From positions 50,094,501-50,158,500 of the forward strand of contig CM060842.1 of the NCBI GenBank assembly GCA_030762175.1: a stretch of DNA of 64,000 nucleotides. Direction: 5' to 3'. Of the stretch, positions 59,166-64,000 are shown piece by piece. The position numbers and the translations under genes are program-made. Source of the DNA: Metallyticus violacea (taxonomy: Eukaryota; Arthropoda; Insecta; Mantodea; Metallyticidae). Position 1 is the stretch's first letter. Each line of letters starts with the position of its first letter. The notes below the pieces were generated by a model. That model saw only the letters and a list, made by a program, of their open reading frames with translations. It was not told the DNA's origin and searched no databases.

Positions 59166-60641
59166 AGATACGCCTACTATTTCTTTAAAACAAGAACGTT
59201 TCACATAAATAAATTTCATTAATAATTTCTAAGGTATATAGTTACTAAAATAGTGTATGGTGTGCTTAATAAAAGTCCCTCTTAATACGTACATCATAAA
59301 TAACTGTTCTGTTACCGATAGATATTTCGTGCATTCAAATATTTCCTGCTTTGAGGACTTTTTTTTTTTTTTCAGAAGTTATTCTAGGTTATTGAGATGT
59401 ATTTAAAATGACACATTACTACCTATAATTTCCCTCCTCCTTTCTTGATCAGATCCCAAAAATAAATGTCAGTTGAAAGTGGCCCCTAATCAAATAGTGC
59501 AAAGACCTGGAGGGATTGAAGCTTATACATGTATTGCTGCGTAGCTATATTGAAATCCTTATGATTTTACTAGAGCTCTGCTATTGACAACTGCATCAGA
59601 ATTAATGGAGGGTGAATTTCTTCAGCAGTAGTGAGCTTTTTTTCTCAATACTATGTACTGTTGCTTTATGACATTATAAACCCTAGTACATCATACTATA
59701 CGGTGTTTTCCAATTTCAGGGGTAATTGTTATCCATTTAAATCTGTTAATGTAATTAAGCTTGAAGGCTAGCCGTTGTGCAGACCAGCATGGCGTTCTAT
59801 ATCCCAGTAGTTAGATGCATAATTTGGCCTAATTTCATTGAGCTATAAATTAAAACATGCTCATTTAATTAGCGAACGGGAAATAATGAAACTAATATGC
59901 TCATTTAATTAGCGAAAAATAATTAATCAAATATTGTATAATATCTTAATGAAATCACTGAAAAATTAAAAATGAAATTAATGATGTACAAAGTTCATTG
60001 TATGTACCAATTCTGCATTTAGTTCCCGCAATAATTGTGCCATTTTTCTATAAAAACGATGCAAAATGTTTTATGATTAACACAATAAAACGTGTATTAA
60101 TAGTATCTTTAAGTTAATGTATAGGCTCTTGAAACGAAGTGTAAGTATTAAATTATTGTTATGCACTTCTTTGGATCTGAAGAAAACTGCAAGATATGTA
60201 GGGGGAAAAAACCGAAGGTACGTATAACTACATCTCCTTCTGGACGAACGATTACTTAATTACTGATTTTAATAAGCTTTTAGTGTTTCTTATTAAATAA
60301 TACTTGAACATCTTGCTTTATTGCTAACCTTGTATTGTATGTTATATCGAAATTTAGGCATAAATATTACTTATGTACATTGGGTTGTAATGAAGTACAT
60401 TGCAATGATTTCAGAGATTGTAGAGGGATCTTAAACAATCAATTTGAGGCAGAGAATCTGTAGCGCTTGAAAAAAAAAGCAATAATAACCAAGAGATATG
60501 GTGACAAAGAAACTCAAATGTGTCAGTGCTAACAAAATTGGGGTTAAAAAGTTGCCTTAAAATGTTTCTAAACTGCTTCTCTGGAGACGAAAAGTCATTT
60601 TACAACAGCACATCTTAAAAATCTCTAAAAATTCGGACTAA
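59166..60641. other. Unassigned AT-rich DNA
   Basis: About 1.5 kb. Only a short direct repeat (GCTCATTTAATTAGCGAA at 59859 and again at 59900) was noticed. Confidence 0.4.
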
Positions 60642-61289
60642 TTATATGCCAGTATAGCCCTGAGCAACTGTTAACTGACGGCTCACTTTACCAGACACAT
60701 CAAAAGTGGCCTCCTCACTAAAAATCAGTTCCTCGGCAAAACCTCTTTCTTCTAGCCGCTCTTGAAAATCAACACAGAATCGATGACGCCCATTGTGATC
60801 CTCGGGACTCAGCAGCTGCAACAACTTCATCCGGTATAGTTTCACTTTGAGTCATTGACGTCAGATAATTGCTTGCGGAATCTGCAATACTCCTGATAAT
60901 ACTTCTCGCAGACGCTTAACGGTTTCAACTGACACTCTTGGTCAGCCTGTTTGTTTTCCATCACAAAAGCAGCCAGTTCTTTTCAAACTTTTTGTACCAT
61001 GCACGAATTGTTTTGGCTGTAGGTGGTTCTTGATGTTTCGTACGAAATCGCGTTGTACCATCACAACGGACTCACATTTAGCGAATTGTAATACGCAGAA
61101 AACTTTATGTGCATCTGTGGACGACATGTTTTCGCTTTAACTCCATATCTACAACTACGCCATGGCGCTCATTACGAATGCAAACTTGGAGATACACTTT
61201 CCACTAATATAAGCGTTTCCGCTATGTCTGTCATCGTTTCTGTTCTATGGACTTTCGAAGCCAGGGAAGATTTTAGATTCACCCTGTAT
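60642..61289 (-). pseudogene. IS630-like (DUF4817) transposase relic with 5' terminal repeat
   Basis: The minus strand begins at a TATACAGGGTG terminus (61290-61280), the same kind of end as the 595-bp element. The coding relic starts at 61127 (MSSTDAHKVFCVLQFAKCES; VVMVQRDFVRNIKNH) with the first HTH and GCFCDGKQTG. After a break come PRVSVETVKRLRE and then KLLQLLSPEDHNGRHRFCVD, RLEERGFAEELIFSEEATF (start of the DDE core; Glu replaces the family Asp in SDEATF) and GKVSRQ. The rest of the catalytic domain is not recognisable beyond 60642. Confidence 0.82.
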
Positions 61290-62619
61290 AGTTTTATTTG
61301 TTCCTCCGCAGTTTAGCTCAACTTAAATATCATTATTGGATATGATCAAAGGTGGCATTTTAAAATTCAGGATTTAGTACTTACCAATCAAGAATTAGTA
61401 TTCTGTTATTCAAAATAGGGAATTAATTAGCTATACAATACTTTTAATTAGTACATCTGAAAGAAACAAAACTTTATATAAATGTATGAAACCGAAATTA
61501 TATAATAATTAATTTAAAATAGCTCTTTCTTATCGAATTAATTGAGACCGGTATATAATATTAAATGCTATTCAAAGAGCATTCAATGATTATTATCTAG
61601 TACAATAGTCTAAATAGCTAATATAAAAAGAAAAAAATGTTTAAATCCTGCTTTAAAATATTTAGTTACCCAGAAACATATTTCTATAAACAGCCATTTT
61701 TTTCCTGGAGAAAAGGTTATTGTGCTAATTCAGCAGCTGAAGAAATGTGTTAGAAGCTGAGAATGTTGTCAGAACAGAACTGGTTCAGGAGTTCAATGAC
61801 GGAGATATTCGCGTTGAGCCGCTCTCTTAACGACTTTCAGCTAGAGAAAATAAAGTTATGCGAACTGCTCTTGAAGAGGAGTCACCCCACTGCTCATTTT
61901 AATAGTATTTAAATCCCCTTTTTACTGCTGAGGCATCACAGACCACCGTCAGACCACTGATGATACATGAGATGAAATGATATATTGGGAAAGAACCAGT
62001 GTTCATGAAATACGTAAAACAACATAATAGTTTAAGAGTAGCACTATATAATTACTGCAGCTCAAAACCAGTGACCAGATTATGCATTCGTGGTAAAAAA
62101 GCAAAGTCGTTTTAGGCAAAAGCTGGTCCCAAACGATCGCTGAGTTATACAGTGAACAACTACACAGAATTTACGACGTTGCACTCCTCTGTTATAATAA
62201 ATAGAAAACGTGCTATACTGCAACATTAAATCCAGAAATTATAAGAATAGAATTGCTGGCTCATATTGTTCCTTATAACTATGATTTGTTGCGGTCCATG
62301 TCAAAGTTCATCAAGGAAAGCGGTTAGAAAATCTTGAAGATGCCAAAAAGACATGATCAGAGTTTTTGCCTCTAAATTGGTATCGCCAGCAAATTCGGAT
62401 GCTGGCAAAAAGATGGATGAAAGACTTAACAAATGAAGAGTTATATTTCGATTTTTTAAAGGTACGGTAGGTAAGGTTTATGGAAAAAACTTTTTGGTTA
62501 ACCTAGTAGATAAAACATTACCAGGACGGAAGCTTATGCGTTACTCCATTTAAATATCTTTCTTCTGTTTCAATAACATTAATATTACATATTATTTATG
62601 CATATGATTTTTTTCTTTC
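61290..62619. other. Unassigned DNA containing a SINE-D fragment
   Basis: Mostly AT-rich and featureless apart from the partial SINE-D at 61898-61995. Confidence 0.4.
61898..61995 (-). mobile_element. SINE-D, copy D4, 3' fragment
   Basis: TTTAAATCCCCTTTTTACTG, CTGAGGCATCACAGACC, and ATACATGAGATGAAATGATA match the 3' 90 bp of D1 and D2 on the minus strand; the rest of the element is missing. Confidence 0.7.
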
Positions 62620-63010
62620 TTTCTGGCGTTCTGGACAAACACCTGCCAGTCGTACTAGCCATGCATACAACGGCTGACTGCCGACCAAAAAGATCCCTCC
62701 TTTATTGATCCCTGAAGATAGTTGAATAGGATGCAGGGTATAATTAATTCAGGATTACACGGCTAATGCCTCCGATATTTCATTCTCAAGCTTCTGCACG
62801 TCTTCTCCCCGAAAGTTTTCATTGATAGATCTGTTTGAACCATCTCATCTCTTCCATTCTCATCTGATGTCCAAACCATGTTAACCGCATTTCTCTTTTC
62901 TAACAGAATTTCTTCTGTTTTAGTTCTCTCTGTCTTTCTAATGCACCGATTCCTACGCTTTTCAGCCTTGATACTCTTGCATTACTCTGTAATTCATTTC
63001 CATAGACAAG
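62620..63010 (-). pseudogene. Non-LTR retrotransposon ORF2 C-terminal fragment
   Basis: Minus-strand pieces: RVSRLKSVGIGALERQRELK (62980-62920), then MRLTWFGHQMRMEEMRW (62880-62830), then GRRRAEA (62805). The segment R.RWFGH..RM followed by a GRRRRGRP-like stretch is the familiar C-terminal end of RTE/craniofacial-type endonuclease-reverse transcriptases in animals. A poly-T is not seen; the fragment may come from the same family as the relic at the left edge. Confidence 0.7.
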
Positions 63011-63684
63011 CAATTATAATTATTTATGTTGCAAATTTTATTTCCACTGCTCGAAGCATACTCAATGCAAACAATATTTATATCGATATATTTATTGACT
63101 TTTATTACTTAAATGCATCGTTCCAGCACTCTATAATATTAAACTTGATGCATTTTTATTGGTTTCGTTTCTTATTATTTGTCTTCTCTTCTTCATTGAC
63201 TTGTGTATTATTTATAACTGTTTATAGATGTTTCATCTGGCTTCTTTAATTTGCATTACTTCTTCGACGTTGTTCATTTTTTATTTTACTGCTAATAACA
63301 GTTATTCATTTTAATGACGTCCCACTGTTCTTTTGGGCATAAAGTATAAATCAAAATTATCACGCACGATGATTTCTTGAACGTCAGCAAATTATAATTG
63401 AAATATAAAGTTCTTACTTGTATAATGTTTATTTCTATTTTCATTTCTCAACAGTTTCATTTGTATTTAAAAAAAAAACTTTTATACAAGGCATTATCCA
63501 CTAAAACTCTCTCGATTTCCATAGCGCGTAACGATCGGCAGTGTGAGGAGAAGGAAAAAAGGCAACTATATAGATCATCATACTCCGATAGGAGGTGGAG
63601 TTGGCTGTGCGGCTGGCGATTCCGAATCGGTCAAAAGTGGATCGGCTTGCTGTGATTTCATTTTTTATATCGAATGTCTATCAG
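63011..63684. other. Unassigned AT-rich DNA
   Basis: No recognised feature. Confidence 0.35.
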
Positions 63685-63860
63685 GTTAGGTTTATTTTAT
63701 TTAAAGACGCTCTTTAACAGTTTTAGTCAGTAGCGTCCTATTCAAACAAGAGTGTAAGACGACCGGTAAATTTTGCTTAGATGCCTCTTCTTTCAGGCTT
63801 GAAATTTTTTATGTTCCGTTACTCTAAGAATGGGACTAACAGCTTTACTTCACTGAAATT
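63685..63860 (-). mobile_element. SINE-A, copy A12, 5' truncated
   Basis: Minus-strand family A 3' half: TTTAAAGACGCTCTTTAACA, GCGTCCTATTCAAACAAGAG, GATGCCTCTTCTTTCAGGCT and AACAGCTTTACTTC. The head is missing. It is adjacent to an AGGTTAGGTT string at 63683. Confidence 0.83.
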
Positions 63861-64000
63861 CATCATTGCATGATTGCCATGAATGGTGGGAAATGAATAT
63901 CGAAGTTAACAATAAAAGATTGGGAACGCATGTTTCGGAGACGTAACCATACCCTGTGAACAAGAAATTGTATCGAAAAGCATTTCGCAATGGGTTCTGC

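Overview
The window is non-coding, repeat-rich eukaryotic DNA, almost certainly from an insect with a large, AT-rich genome. The reasons are an interstitial TTAGG array (the insect telomere unit), many mariner, Tc1 and IS630-like transposase relics of insect type, tRNA-derived SINEs, non-LTR reverse transcriptase fragments, and no long open frames other than microsatellite artefacts. A polyneopteran (cockroach, termite, stick insect or orthopteran) would fit the SINE load and spacing, but the sequence does not settle the order. No intact protein-coding gene was found, and nothing prokaryotic (operons, CRISPR, rRNA).

Layout. 0-3 kb: a non-LTR reverse transcriptase relic (minus strand) and a fold-back mariner derivative. 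3.8-7 kb: two SINE-A copies with target-site duplications. 7.37-10.03 kb: a perfect (AGT)888 array, 2,664 bp, abutting the tail of a SINE-D copy. 10-21.5 kb: SINEs of several families (including a SINE inside a SINE), a Tc1 relic, a nearly full-length but broken mariner (16998-18323, DD34D), and two non-LTR 3' fragments. 22.5-23.65 kb: a 1.1-kb polypyrimidine tract. 23.65-23.96 kb: the only gene-like regulatory block, a GC-rich TATA promoter followed by a short ATG-less exon and a consensus splice donor. The DNA to the right may be its intron, but no downstream exon was recognised.

24-64 kb: long low-complexity intronic or intergenic stretches broken by mobile-element debris. This includes a mariner-like inverted-repeat pair enclosing a SINE-D that itself encloses a 163-bp MITE (31.3-32.7 kb); a mariner C-terminal relic (38.1-38.45 kb); a 213-bp near-perfect hairpin (39.5-39.7 kb); a cluster of four transposase relics in mixed orientation (42.9-45.0 kb); a mariner at 48.6-49.7 kb; a SINE-A nested in a SINE-B (50.5-51.2 kb); TTAGG repeats between two related SINE-like units (53 kb); a 595-bp deletion derivative of an IS630-like (DUF4817) transposon whose empty site is present in a second copy of the host repeat at 20.5 kb; a longer DUF4817 relic (60.6-61.3 kb); and a further non-LTR relic (62.6-63.0 kb).

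The elements do not form a pathway. The window records layered transposition, with SINE tails apparently seeding trinucleotide microsatellites. SINE family letters (A-F) are labels made here, not database names. All family calls rest on motifs read by eye; no similarity search was run.
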